NCBI GenBank assembly: GCA_934465295.1 | Contig: CAKSKU010000013.1 | Span: 1-64,000, forward strand | Reading direction: 5' to 3' | Source: an uncultured Oscillospiraceae bacterium | GTDB lineage: Bacteria > Bacillota > Clostridia > Oscillospirales > Ruminococcaceae | DNA: 64,000 bases | Shown here: piece after piece, positions 40,672 to 49,495 of the stretch | Layout: every line of letters begins with the position of its first letter | Numbering within the stretch: the stretch's first letter is position 1 | The notes under the pieces: generated by a model | Databases searched by the model: none | What the model saw: only the letters and a program-made list of their open reading frames with translations | What the model was told of the DNA's origin: nothing | Position numbers and translations under genes: made by a program

Positions 40672-41952
40672 TTATTCGATAGGCTGGATTCCTGCTTCAA
40701 CTGCCCAATCATATGTTGTAAGATATGGATCGGGGTCAACAGCTGTCGGAGTTGAGTAAACTTCGTAGATAAGTCCGTCATCTCTGATCTCGCCGATTCT
40801 TACAGGCTTTGTGAGGTGCTGGTTTGTACCGTTGATAGTAACTGTTCCCTCGGGAGCGTTGAACGAAATATCTCCGCCGGAAATTGCTTCTTTTACAGCG
40901 TCAACATCGAAGCTTCCTGCTTTTTCGCAAGCTGCTTTCCAGAGGTAAACCGCATCGTAAGCTGCTTCAGCAGGGTCGGAGGTTACTCTTGATTCGCCGA
41001 ACTTAGCCTTGTAAGCTTCAACGAAAGCCTTGTTTTCGGGTGTATCGGTTGTTTCGTAGTAGTTCCATGAAACCATGTGACCCTTGAGGATATCAGCACC
41101 GATAGTTGCAACCTCTTCCTCTGCGATAGAGAACGACATTGTAGGATATTCTGCGCTTGTGTAGTTCTTTTCAGCCATCTGCTTGAAGAACGAAACATTG
41201 CCCGTGCCGTTAAGTGTGTTGATGATGATCTCAGGCTGTGCAGCTTCGATCTTGGAGATGATAGCTGCGAAATCGGTCTGATCCATATCGGCATATTCTT
41301 CACCGACTACCTCGCCGCCTGCTGCCTTGACCTGCGCTGTGATGATCATATTCGCTGTTCTCGGGAAAACGTAGTCCGAACCGAGGAGGAAGAACTTCTT
41401 GTAACCCTTATCGAGAAGATACTCGATTGCGGGAACGATCTGCTGGTTTGGTGCAGCGCCCGTATAAACGATGTTCGGTGACTGCTCCATGCCCTCATAC
41501 TGAACGGGATACCAGAGAAGTGCGTTGTAATCCTCAAATACAGGCTTTACAGCCTTTCTGGAGGAAGATGTCCAGCAGCCGAATACTGTTGCGACCTTTT
41601 CGCTGTCTATAAGCTTTTCAGCCTTTGTTGCGAAGGTTGAAGGTTCGGAAGCGCCGTCCTCTTCAACGTAAACGATCTGCTTTCCGAGGACACCGCCTGC
41701 GGCATTTATCTCATCGATCGCAAGGACCTCCGCATCTCTTACTGCCTTTTCGCTGATCGCCATTGAACCTGTCAGCGAGTGAAGAAGTCCGACCTTGACG
41801 GTATCATCTCCGCTTGCTGCTGCGGCAGATGTTGTTCCGTCCGTGGAAGAACCACTGTCCGATGCTGTACTTCCGCAGCCTGCCAATGTCATTGCGAACA
41901 TTGCCATAGATGCTGCAAGTGCTGCGATCTTTCTTAAACTAACCTTTTTCAT
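40672..41952 (-). CDS. urtA: Urea ABC transporter substrate-binding lipoprotein UrtA
   Basis: The 426-residue lipoprotein starts MKKVSLRKIAALAASMAMFA with lipobox LAGC near residue 27. It continues with a Ser/Thr linker and the UrtA core (VKVGLLHSLTGSMAISEKAV; VFGCWTSSSRKAVKPVFE; LLWYPVQYEGMEQSPNIVYTG), which distinguishes urea-binding proteins from amino-acid LivJ homologues. The ATG at 41952 lies 7 nt after GGAG. Only 87 nt separate it from the upstream kinase-like gene, and these contain a terminator-like hairpin. Confidence 0.95.
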   Translation of the reverse strand: MKKVSLRKIAALAASMAMFAMTLAGCGSTASDSGSSTDGTTSAAAASGDDTVKVGLLHSLTGSMAISEKAVRDAEVLAIDEINAAGGVLGKQIVYVEEDGASEPSTFATKAEKLIDSEKVATVFGCWTSSSRKAVKPVFEDYNALLWYPVQYEGMEQSPNIVYTGAAPNQQIVPAIEYLLDKGYKKFFLLGSDYVFPRTANMIITAQVKAAGGEVVGEEYADMDQTDFAAIISKIEAAQPEIIINTLNGTGNVSFFKQMAEKNYTSAEYPTMSFSIAEEEVATIGADILKGHMVSWNYYETTDTPENKAFVEAYKAKFGESRVTSDPAEAAYDAVYLWKAACEKAGSFDVDAVKEAISGGDISFNAPEGTVTINGTNQHLTKPVRIGEIRDDGLIYEVYSTPTAVDPDPYLTTYDWAVEAGIQPIE

Positions 41953-41984
41953 AATCATTCTCCTTTTTCCTTTTTTGCAAATAT

Positions 41985-42024
41985 AAAAAGCCGACACAAA
42001 GCATATCAATGCTTCGTATCGGCT
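41985..42024 (-). terminator. Terminator or attenuator just upstream of urtA
   Basis: AGCCGATACGAAGCAT pairs with ATGCTTTGTGTCGGCT on the minus strand and is followed by T5. Only about 33 nt lie between it and the urtA start, too few for a full promoter plus leader. Transcription of urtA must therefore read through it from upstream or begin inside it. Confidence 0.75.
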
Positions 42025-42039
42025 CCATTGCCGTATTGT

Positions 42040-42732
42040 TTAAATGAGCTTCAGGGCTTCAAGTGCCTTCTCGTTCTCGACTGTACCCTTTTTTTCAAGG
42101 ATATCATCGCCGAATTTGATTTTCAGGTACTCAATGATAAGCTCTGCGCATCTGTCCCTGCCTATCCTTGCGGTATTGAGGGTCATATCATAAAGTACGG
42201 GGTTCGTCCAGACCTCGCCGCCAGTGTAGTATTTGTAGTAATCCGCACGGTATCGGTCGGTCTGATAAATGAGCTTGTGAGCTTCGTCCTCGGTAACTCC
42301 GAGAAGATTTGTTATCGACTCCACACATTCCTTTCGGGGTGCTTCAACGTAAACACTGACGACATTGTCATAGTCACGAAGAACATGATTTGCGCACTTT
42401 CCGATAATGATGCAGGACTGATTTTTTCCAAGCTCCCTGATTATCTTCGCCTGAATATTGTAAAGATTTACGTCGGAAATGAAGCTTTTCTCGGTCGGCT
42501 GAACTATCTCATCGGTGTTCGGAGTCCGCATGAGCCTTTTCAGAAGATGATAGCCTCTCAGCTTTTCATCGACCTGAACGAAAAGATCCTTGCTTATTCC
42601 GCTGTAATTTGAAGCCATTGCAAGTATCTGGCTGTCATAGCACGGAATACCGAGCTGCTTTGAAAGAGCCATTCCGATATGCTTTCCTCCGCTTCCGAAG
42701 CCTCTCGCTATGGTAATAACATAACTGTCCAT
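42040..42732 (-). CDS. Cytidylate-kinase-like family protein
   Basis: The 230-residue protein matches the cytidylate-kinase-like group (PF13189): P-loop-like GFGSGGKHIG (11-20), then LGIPCYDSQILAMA, IIIGKCANHVL and LIYQTDRYRADYYKYYTGG. It is a P-loop NTPase; true CMP kinase activity is unproven for this group. RBS GGGGAG precedes the start, and a TATAAT box lies upstream at 42772-42777 without a clear -35 box, which suggests activator dependence. It heads the urea transport-urease gene run; a functional link is inferred from position only. Confidence 0.8.
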   Translation of the reverse strand: MDSYVITIARGFGSGGKHIGMALSKQLGIPCYDSQILAMASNYSGISKDLFVQVDEKLRGYHLLKRLMRTPNTDEIVQPTEKSFISDVNLYNIQAKIIRELGKNQSCIIIGKCANHVLRDYDNVVSVYVEAPRKECVESITNLLGVTEDEAHKLIYQTDRYRADYYKYYTGGEVWTNPVLYDMTLNTARIGRDRCAELIIEYLKIKFGDDILEKKGTVENEKALEALKLI

Positions 42733-42951
42733 TTCGGTCGCTCCCCTTTCACTTTCCTTTGTTGTGATTAAATTATAGCACGGTGTTCTTGAATATGCTA
42801 CATTAATTTGCAGATATTTTACCTGTATTTTCAGAGCTTTTAATTTAATTATGAAATTATGTTAATTCAGAAATTCATTTTGTTCATATTTATAAATGCA
42901 AAAAGGCATAAAAATGACCGCTTCACACTGCCGTGAGCGGTCGTATCTATA

Positions 42952-43710
42952 TTAATTTAGTGAAGCCTTGTATTCCGACGGAGTAACGCCCGTCACCTCT
43001 TTGAATTTTTTCGTGAAATAATCGGGGTCGGCAAACCCGAGCTTCTCGGAAATTTCATAAGTCCGAAGCGTTCCCTTTTCCAAAAGTGACTTTGCAAACT
43101 CGATCCGCAGACGGCTGTAAAACTCGCCGAACGTTATCCCCGTCTCTTTTATGAAGCATTTGCCAAAATAATCCTTGTTGAGGTTCATAAACTCGGCAGC
43201 GTCGCTCATCGTCACGAATTGGTAGATATTATCGCACAAATACGCCGAAACTGTGCGTATAAACCTGCTCTCCGAGCCTTTTCCGATGCTTTTGAGGACA
43301 TTTTCCGCCTGTTCGCACAAGTCGTCGCCCCTTTTCGCATCAAGCCGAGCCTTCACCGCCGAAAGCATCTGCGAAAGCTCCCTTTCGTCCGCAGGCTTCA
43401 ATATGTAGTCGAGAACGCCGAGCCTCATTCCCTTTCGTGCCGCTTCAAAATCGGGGCGCTGGCTGAAAAATACCACGCAAGTGCCGCTGTACAGCCGCTT
43501 TATCTCCTGCGCAAGTCTTATCCCGTCAAGCTGGGGACGGTTCACCTCCGTCAGAACGAGATCGGCACCGTTCTTTTTGAGAAAATCGGCAGCCTGCCGC
43601 TCGGTCTGCACCGCCGCAGCGACCTCGAAGCCAAATTTTCCCCATATTTCCATATTCATATATCTTACGCCCTGATAATAGTCATCATCTGCGATAAGAA
43701 TACTGTACAT
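42952..43710 (-). CDS. AraC-type response regulator with Glu at the phosphoacceptor site
   Basis: The 252-residue protein has a receiver domain (1-118) with acidic DDD (8-10) and the conserved Lys in LKPAD. The motif that should read DLVLTD is DLVLTE, so Glu55 stands at the phosphorylation site, a change that often mimics phosphorylation. The C-terminal AraC HTH pair (about 155-250; FVTMSDAAEFMNLNKDYFGK and YEISEKLGFADPDYFTKKFK) is intact. There is no histidine kinase gene beside it. It may act constitutively on the nearby carbohydrate importer (45435-48933); that target is inferred. Confidence 0.85.
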   Translation of the reverse strand: MYSILIADDDYYQGVRYMNMEIWGKFGFEVAAAVQTERQAADFLKKNGADLVLTEVNRPQLDGIRLAQEIKRLYSGTCVVFFSQRPDFEAARKGMRLGVLDYILKPADERELSQMLSAVKARLDAKRGDDLCEQAENVLKSIGKGSESRFIRTVSAYLCDNIYQFVTMSDAAEFMNLNKDYFGKCFIKETGITFGEFYSRLRIEFAKSLLEKGTLRTYEISEKLGFADPDYFTKKFKEVTGVTPSEYKASLN

Positions 43711-43788
43711 TGCGATACTTCCTTTTTTCGGTATGTTTTGTATGCATTATACCACATCAAAAGAAGTTTTGCAATTAAAAATTGATAA

Positions 43789-43868
43789 TTGACGATAGAT
43801 AATTGATAATTGATAATTGATAATTGATAATTGATAATTGATAATTTTTTCGGGGAACAAAATGTACA
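43789..43868. repeat. ATTGATA heptamer array with conserved tail
   Basis: About eight copies of a 7-bp unit (ATTGATA) run from 43789 to about 43844 and lead into TTTTTTCGGGGAACAAAATG. A stretch of 33 nt (43836-43868) is identical to 49252-49284. Downstream, to 43961, TTACTCGTTGATATACCGTG resembles the end of the MITE at 51013-51209. No gene lies in 43711-43965. Confidence 0.75.
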
Positions 43869-43965
43869 TAGTGATTATGGTAACTACAAGTGAAAAAGCG
43901 TTCCTTACAATAGCTTATTAATGATCTGACAAAAATTAAATTACTCGTTGATATACCGTGTCACC

Positions 43966-44619
43966 TTATGCAAATATCTTTCCAAGCTCCTCAAAGCTTT
44001 CCGCAGAAGCCGCAATAAGACCTTCATCGGAAATACTGCCGAAGCCGTAAGCCGCATGAACGAACGGTACAGCCGCCTTGAACGAAGCTGTGCAGTCACC
44101 GTCGGTATCACCGACATAAGCCGCACTTATACAGCCGTGCTTTTCCATAAGCAGACGTATCGTTATGCTCTTCTGAACTCCCGTATCGCCCCAGCAGAGA
44201 AAACCCGAGAAGAATTTTCCGAAACCGCTTGCCTGCAAAAATGCCTCGATATAGCCTTTCTGGCAATTGCTGACGATAAAAAGCCTATGCTTTTCCGAAA
44301 GTGATTTCAGCACAGCCTCCTCGTTCCCGTAAAGCCTACCGCCATACTCCGCAACATATTCATTTTCCGTCTGCATACACTTGTCAAGAAGCTTCATCTG
44401 CCTGTCCTCGGGCAGCATCGGGAAGAAGTGCCGTGCAAGCTCGTCCATCGGCTTTCCCATCGCACGGCGAAGCTCCTCCCCCGTTATCTCAACGCCGTCA
44501 AGACAAGGGATATCAGCGTTCTTCACCGCAATATTCCACGAAGCGGCAACATTGTCCGCACTGTCCCACAGCGTTCCGTCAAGGTCAAAAATTATGCTTT
44601 CAACATCAATTCTGTTCAT
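43966..44619 (-). CDS. HAD-superfamily hydrolase, phosphoglycolate phosphatase-like
   Basis: The 217-residue protein has HAD motif I FDLDGTLWDS (Asp12, Asp14), motif II in LFIVSNCQKG, the conserved Lys in GVQKSITI and motif III VGDTDGDCTAS. Such enzymes dephosphorylate small sugar or nucleotide phosphates. The start at 44619 overlaps the upstream isomerase-like gene by 14 nt, so the two are coupled, which suggests a sugar-phosphate route fed by the adjacent importer. Confidence 0.85.
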   Translation of the reverse strand: MNRIDVESIIFDLDGTLWDSADNVAASWNIAVKNADIPCLDGVEITGEELRRAMGKPMDELARHFFPMLPEDRQMKLLDKCMQTENEYVAEYGGRLYGNEEAVLKSLSEKHRLFIVSNCQKGYIEAFLQASGFGKFFSGFLCWGDTGVQKSITIRLLMEKHGCISAAYVGDTDGDCTASFKAAVPFVHAAYGFGSISDEGLIAASAESFEELGKIFA

Positions 44620-45424
44620 TTTTTCCGGCTTTTCCTTTCGGTGGATCATTATCCAATCGTGACTTCAGCAGCTTTATCCCGAGAATGATATCGTTCGTGT
44701 AAGCCGCAGCATATTCAATAGTCCTGTCGGCGTTCGGCGCAGACCTTTTTATCGCCTCAAAAATGCCGTTCCAGTCAGCCGTGCCGCTCTCTATCGGCGA
44801 GTGACTGTCGCTCGCACCGTCATTATCGTGAAAATGGAATCCGACTATCCTCTTTCCGAGCTTGTTTATCAGCGCAGGGATATCCCAGCCGTTCGCATTC
44901 GCATGACCGATATCAACGAGAAAACCGATATCCTTATTTTCCGCAAGCGAAACAAAATCGGCATAGTCCGCAACAAGGCTGTTGTTGAAGCTGAAACCGA
45001 CATTCTCAACTGCGATCTTCAAGCCGTGATCTTCCGCCGCTTCCGAGATAAGCCCCATGCGTTCGGACAGAATAGCCCTCTGCGCAGCGATCTCCTCATA
45101 GCTTCTCGGAGAAAGACTGTTCGTGTGGATAACGACATACTCCGCACCGAGCTTTTCCGCAAGCGCAAAGCATTCCTTGTACTTTTCGAGCGTGTATTTA
45201 AGCTCCGATGAACCCTTCGGCGCAAGCAGACAGCAGCCCTCAATCGGACAGTGCATACCAAGCCTTATCCCGTTCAGAAAACGCCTGTAAGCCTTAGCCT
45301 TATGGAAAGGGATATTGTCATAAAAAAGCTCTAAACCGACATCTTCAAGCTTGTTTTTCTTTAACTCATCGGCGAGATCAACAAGCTTTTTTCCGCCGAG
45401 AGGATATGTGCTGATATTATACAT
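44606..45424 (-). CDS. Sugar phosphate isomerase/epimerase-like TIM-barrel protein
   Basis: The 272-residue protein fits the AP-endonuclease-2/xylose isomerase-like TIM barrel: IHTNSLSPRSYEEIAAQRAI, then KIAVENVG, DIGHANANGWD, and FHFHDNDGASDSHSPIESG carrying metal-binding His, Asp and Glu residues. Members isomerise sugars or inositol derivatives. AAGGAGG precedes the ATG at 45424. It follows the importer permease genes by 10 nt and overlaps the HAD gene, so it probably processes the imported sugar. Confidence 0.85.
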   Translation of the reverse strand: MYNISTYPLGGKKLVDLADELKKNKLEDVGLELFYDNIPFHKAKAYRRFLNGIRLGMHCPIEGCCLLAPKGSSELKYTLEKYKECFALAEKLGAEYVVIHTNSLSPRSYEEIAAQRAILSERMGLISEAAEDHGLKIAVENVGFSFNNSLVADYADFVSLAENKDIGFLVDIGHANANGWDIPALINKLGKRIVGFHFHDNDGASDSHSPIESGTADWNGIFEAIKRSAPNADRTIEYAAAYTNDIILGIKLLKSRLDNDPPKGKAGKNEQN

Positions 45425-45434
45425 TTTGTCCTCC

Positions 45435-46358
45435 TTATTTGATACCCGAAGTTGCAAAGCTCTGCATAAACTGCTTCTGGAAGATGATGAAAATTATGAG
45501 CAAAGGCGCAACAACAATAAGCGTAGCCGCACAGGCAGCACTCCAGTTTGCTCCCGTCTCGGCTGACATCGCAAAAATAGCAAGACCGAGCGTGAGCGGA
45601 CGCTTGCTCTCCGAGTTTATCATTACGAGCGGCCAGAGGAAGTTGTTCCACTGGTACGAAGCGGAAACAAGCCCGAATGCGATGTAAACAGGCTTTAAAA
45701 GCGGAACATATATCGAGGTGAGCATACGCAGCTTTCCGCAGCCGTCGATCTTTGCGGCTTCTTCAAGCTCATACGGGATCGTCTTGACCGTCTGGCGCAT
45801 CATAAGAATGCCCATCGCCGAAGCGAAAAACGGCAGTATAACACCTATCCTTGTGTCGGAAAGTCCAAGACTGCTGATGAACTTGTAGTTCGGCATAATG
45901 AGAACGTCCGCCGATACCATCATCTGCGTGAGAAAAAGCATAAAGAGAACGTTTTTCCCGTAAAAATCGATCCTCGCAAAAGCATATCCCGCAAGCGTTA
46001 TCGATATGAACTGCACGAAAAGCACAGCCGCCACCATTAAGATAGTGTTAACATAATACTGCCCGAACGGCGCAGAATCGAGGATAGCTTTCACATTATC
46101 GAACGTGAGTGCAGAGATGTGAAAAAGCTTGAGTGCATCCGACTGCGGGACGAGCGCAGTTTTCACGAGCCATATAAACGGAACGAGCGTAACGACCGCA
46201 AACGCAAACATTACTATATAGGATATCACAACGAACGGCGTTATCTCGAATTTCTTCATCGGCTGAGCCTTTTCCGCTTCACGCTCGGCTCTCATTTCAC
46301 GCAAGCGCTCCGAAATGCGTATCGATAGCGGCTTAACCGCTGTTTTTTCATTTGACAT
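45435..46358 (-). CDS. Carbohydrate ABC transporter permease, MalG/UgpE type
   Basis: The 307-residue permease has a charged N-terminal tail, six membrane helices and the EAA loop EAAKIDGCGKLRMLTSIYVPLLKP characteristic of MalG-type proteins. The ATG at 46358 follows AAGGAG at 9 nt; the longer frame into the upstream gene is rejected. It forms the inner-membrane channel with the product of 46372-47304. No ATPase gene is in the cluster, so a shared MsmK-like ATPase is expected. Confidence 0.9.
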   Translation of the reverse strand: MSNEKTAVKPLSIRISERLREMRAEREAEKAQPMKKFEITPFVVISYIVMFAFAVVTLVPFIWLVKTALVPQSDALKLFHISALTFDNVKAILDSAPFGQYYVNTILMVAAVLFVQFISITLAGYAFARIDFYGKNVLFMLFLTQMMVSADVLIMPNYKFISSLGLSDTRIGVILPFFASAMGILMMRQTVKTIPYELEEAAKIDGCGKLRMLTSIYVPLLKPVYIAFGLVSASYQWNNFLWPLVMINSESKRPLTLGLAIFAMSAETGANWSAACAATLIVVAPLLIIFIIFQKQFMQSFATSGIK

Positions 46359-46371
46359 AAGATCATACTCC

Positions 46372-47304
46372 TTAACTGTAAAAAGTGTTCCTGTCCTGCA
46401 CAAAGAACTGAACTCCCGTGATGATGAGCAGCATTGCAACGAGAACGACCGTAATTGCAGAGGCTCTGCCTGCGTCCCAGAAATCAAAGCCCGTCTGGAA
46501 AATGTAGTAGAGAAGCATATTCGTGGTGTTGTTCGGACCGCCCTTTGTCATAATGTAAAGGTGATCTACCATTTTATAAGCGTTCGTGAGCGAGATTATC
46601 GAAACATATATCGTCGTCGGGCGGAGCATCGGCCACGTTATCGAGCGGAACACCTGCATCGGTGAAGCACCGTCCAGCTTTGCGGCTTCGTACAGTTCCT
46701 CCGAAATGCCCTGCAAACCCGAAATGTAAAATATCATCAGATAGCCTGCCTGCTTCCAGATAAGCATCACGATAATGCCCCATATAGCCGTTTTGGGGTC
46801 GGAAAGCACACGCAGGTTCGAGCCGAGCTGTCCGAGAAGTCCGTAGCTCGGCGTGTAGATGAAAAGCCAAATATTCGCAACCGCTACCATCGGCAGGATA
46901 GTCGGGTAAAAGAACGCTGTTCGTGCGAAGCCTTTGCCGAAGCGTATCTTGTCTGTGAAAACAGCCATTGCGACCGACAGTGCGATGCTCACGGGAACGG
47001 TCACTGCAGCTATAAGCAGATTATTTTTGAACGACTGTATAAAAACAGCATCATTCGCAAGCCCCGTATAGTTTTTCAAGCCGATGAACTGCGGAGTTAT
47101 CACCGAAAGGTTGTCCTTGAAAAAGCTTGACCATATACTGTTTCCTATCGGATAAAGCGTAAACATTACAAGAAATATGAACGCAGGCAAAAGCATTGCA
47201 TAAGCGATAAAGGAGTTCCTGACTTTGCGTTTTCTGTCGGCTTTTGTGAGAACGATCTTTTCCTTTTTCGTTTTTTTCGTGCGTCCGGGAGTTTTTTCTG
47301 ACAT
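46372..47304 (-). CDS. Carbohydrate ABC transporter permease, MalF/UgpA type
   Basis: The 310-residue permease starts with a Lys-rich cytosolic segment (MSEKTPGRTKKTKKEKIVLT), has six helices and the EAA loop ELYEAAKLDGASPMQVFRSI. The ribosome site before the ATG at 47304 is weak (GAAAGTTGG). A hairpin (about 47340-47394) separates it from the binding-protein gene upstream. Confidence 0.88.
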   Translation of the reverse strand: MSEKTPGRTKKTKKEKIVLTKADRKRKVRNSFIAYAMLLPAFIFLVMFTLYPIGNSIWSSFFKDNLSVITPQFIGLKNYTGLANDAVFIQSFKNNLLIAAVTVPVSIALSVAMAVFTDKIRFGKGFARTAFFYPTILPMVAVANIWLFIYTPSYGLLGQLGSNLRVLSDPKTAIWGIIVMLIWKQAGYLMIFYISGLQGISEELYEAAKLDGASPMQVFRSITWPMLRPTTIYVSIISLTNAYKMVDHLYIMTKGGPNNTTNMLLYYIFQTGFDFWDAGRASAITVVLVAMLLIITGVQFFVQDRNTFYS

Positions 47305-47339
47305 ATATCGACCAACTTTCAAAAAGTGTAATACTTTGC

Positions 47340-47394
47340 AGAAAACGCCGACATTGACGCGGTAATTTCTACCGTAGCAATTATCAGCGTTTCC
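47340..47394 (-). other. Intercistronic stem-loop between binding-protein and permease genes
   Basis: Outer GAAACGC/GCGTTTTC and inner CGGTA-GAAAT-TACCG segments pair across about 50 nt. There is no strong T-run. This is a usual device for keeping the binding-protein message in excess. Confidence 0.55.
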
Positions 47395-47538
47395 CAAAAG
47401 GAGAGATTATGAAAAATTCAAAAGGGGGGGATCATTTGAAACTCGCAGTATCTATCTGCGAACTATTGGAAGAATACCGCTCGGTGACGGTACTCTTTCC
47501 GATATGTTTAAAGGAAGAATTTAAGAGAAAGGGAGGTT

Positions 47539-48933
47539 TTACTTATACTGTGCAAGGATAGCGTCAGCCTGCTCCTGAGCCTGCTGCATTGCTGTTTCTG
47601 CGTCCATCGAGCCTGTCATTACAGCTTCAACAGCGGTGTCGAGGATATCCTGAACGCTGCCCTGATCGTAAACGGAGAACTCTGCGTGACCGTATTCAAG
47701 CTGATCTCTTGCAACGAGCGCCTGCGGGAAATCTGCGGTGTAGTTCTTCATACGCTCTGTTTCATAGGCTTCGGGTCTTGTTGCAACGTAGCCCGTGTCG
47801 ATGCTCCACTGCGCAACTCTTTCGGGGTCGTTCGTCATCCACTTGATGAATGTGTAAGCTGCCTGTGTCTGCTCTTCGGGAACGTTCTTGAAGAGGTAGA
47901 AGTTTCCGCCGCCCGTTGGTGAGCCATAGGATTCATCGGCAGGAAGCATTGCTGTGCCGAAATCGAATGTTGCGTTCTTCTTGATGTTTGTGAGGTTGCC
48001 CGTTGTGTGATAGATCATAGCTGCCTTGCCCTCAAGGAAGTCGGTAGGTGTGGTCGACCAAGCCGTTGTGCCGGGAGCCTGACAGCCCTTGTCGGAAAGG
48101 CTCTTCCAGAAGTTAAGTCCCTTAATGGTTCTCGGGTCGTTGAAGTAGACCTCTGTACCCGTATCATTCATAAGGTTGAAGCCGTTCTGCTGGTTGCAGA
48201 ATGTCTGGAGCATCCAGTAAGCATAGCCTGCCTTGTCAGAGGGTATCTGGATACCGTATCTTGTTGTCACGCCGTTTTCTGCCTTGGTGAGCTTCTGAGC
48301 ATAATCTTCAAGCTCTGCCCATGTCTTTGGCGGTGTTTCGGGGTCAAGACCAACTTCTCTGTAAGCGTCCTTGTTGTAGTAAAGGATAATTGTGCTTCTC
48401 TGCCACGGGATTCCGTAGGTGAGATCGCCGCAGCGGCTGTTTTCCATAAATCCGTCATAGAAGCCGTTCAGCCATTCCTTGTCCTCGTCCGATGTCGCAA
48501 ATGTATCAAAGTCATAGATCGCATCCATCGAAAGCAGCGAGTAAAGGTCGATCGAGAACATCAGCGCAATAGCAGGTGTGTTGCCCGACTTTATAGCCGC
48601 CTGGACCTTTGTACGGGTCTCGGCATAAGTTCCTGCGTAAACAGGGTTAACGGTGATGTTCGGATATTTCTCGTGGAATTCATCGCAGAGGTTGCTGATA
48701 AGAACGTCAGGACCGCCGCCTACGGAAACGGGGAAGTACATATCAAGTGTTACATTTTCTGATGAAGTGTCAGTGCTGTCAGCTGTCGTGTCTGCCGAAG
48801 CAGCTTCGGCTGTTGTCTTTTCCTGCGCAGATGTTGAAGCTGACGAATCTCCGTTTGAGCTTGAGCAGCCTGCCAGAACGGAAAGGCTCATTATGCCTGC
48901 GAGGACAGAAGTAAGTATCTTTTTCTTGTTCAT
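47539..48933 (-). CDS. Carbohydrate ABC transporter substrate-binding lipoprotein, UgpB type
   Basis: The 464-residue lipoprotein starts MNKKKILTSVLAGIMSLSVL with lipobox LAGC (Cys23), a Ser/Thr linker, then the family-1 binding fold (LISNLCDEFHEKYPNITVNP; YGIPWQRSTIILYYNKDAYR; EGKAAMIYHTTGNL). The resemblance to glycerol-3-phosphate/sugar-binding UgpB proteins fits an oligosaccharide or sugar-phosphate substrate. It is first in the importer operon with a good ribosome site (AAGGAGCG). Confidence 0.9.
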   Translation of the reverse strand: MNKKKILTSVLAGIMSLSVLAGCSSSNGDSSASTSAQEKTTAEAASADTTADSTDTSSENVTLDMYFPVSVGGGPDVLISNLCDEFHEKYPNITVNPVYAGTYAETRTKVQAAIKSGNTPAIALMFSIDLYSLLSMDAIYDFDTFATSDEDKEWLNGFYDGFMENSRCGDLTYGIPWQRSTIILYYNKDAYREVGLDPETPPKTWAELEDYAQKLTKAENGVTTRYGIQIPSDKAGYAYWMLQTFCNQQNGFNLMNDTGTEVYFNDPRTIKGLNFWKSLSDKGCQAPGTTAWSTTPTDFLEGKAAMIYHTTGNLTNIKKNATFDFGTAMLPADESYGSPTGGGNFYLFKNVPEEQTQAAYTFIKWMTNDPERVAQWSIDTGYVATRPEAYETERMKNYTADFPQALVARDQLEYGHAEFSVYDQGSVQDILDTAVEAVMTGSMDAETAMQQAQEQADAILAQYK

Positions 48934-49167
48934 CTTTGGATTACGCTCCTTAAATTATTTGTAGTCGTTTTGAACTTACGGGCTTATAATATCACCGTCA
49001 AGGGTCAAAGTCAACGGATTTTACAAGCATTTATCCTGCGTTTACTTACATTTTAAACATATAAAAAATACCATTTTGCGATAGATCCGCCGCATTTTCG
49101 CCCTTTTCAACGCAAATACCGCACAAGCCTTCCAAAAACTGACTTCACCGCAACTTTACACGCTTCT

Positions 49168-49284
49168 AATTGACAATTGACAGTTGATAATTGACAATTG
49201 ATAGTTGATAGTTGATAGTTGATAGTTAACAGTTAATAGTTATCAGTTATCAATTGATAATTTTTTCGGGGAACAAAATGTACA
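49168..49284. repeat. Degenerate ATTGATA/GTTGATA heptamer array with the same conserved tail
   Basis: About thirteen 7-bp units of the type TTGATAG, TTGACAA or GTTAACA run to 49260 and end in the same 33-nt tail as the array at 43789 (TTTTTTCGGGGAACAAAATG). The rest of the gap 48934-49495 shows no gene. Confidence 0.75.
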
Positions 49285-49495
49285 CGGTATATAAATGATA
49301 AAAACTGTTTTTTGCATTGAAAATCGGGATTTTTTATTTTATGATAAGATATCATCGGAAAAAGCATTGAAATTTTCGCTCTTGCCGCAGCTTTTGGCAG
49401 TATAATTATAATTTTAGGCAGTTTTCTTATAGATTTTTTGCTTTGCCGCTGTTATTATTATATTCATATAAAATTTTAAACTGAGGTTTGATATT

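Noticed and set aside
43789..43844. Possible CRISPR array
   Set aside because: The units are 7 bp and directly adjacent, with no spacers; no cas genes are in the window.
47409..47561. Plus-strand 50-codon frame after AAGGAGAGATT between permease and binding-protein genes
   Set aside because: It has a good ribosome site, but it lies antisense in an operon gap, overlaps the end of the binding-protein gene and has no promoter or family.
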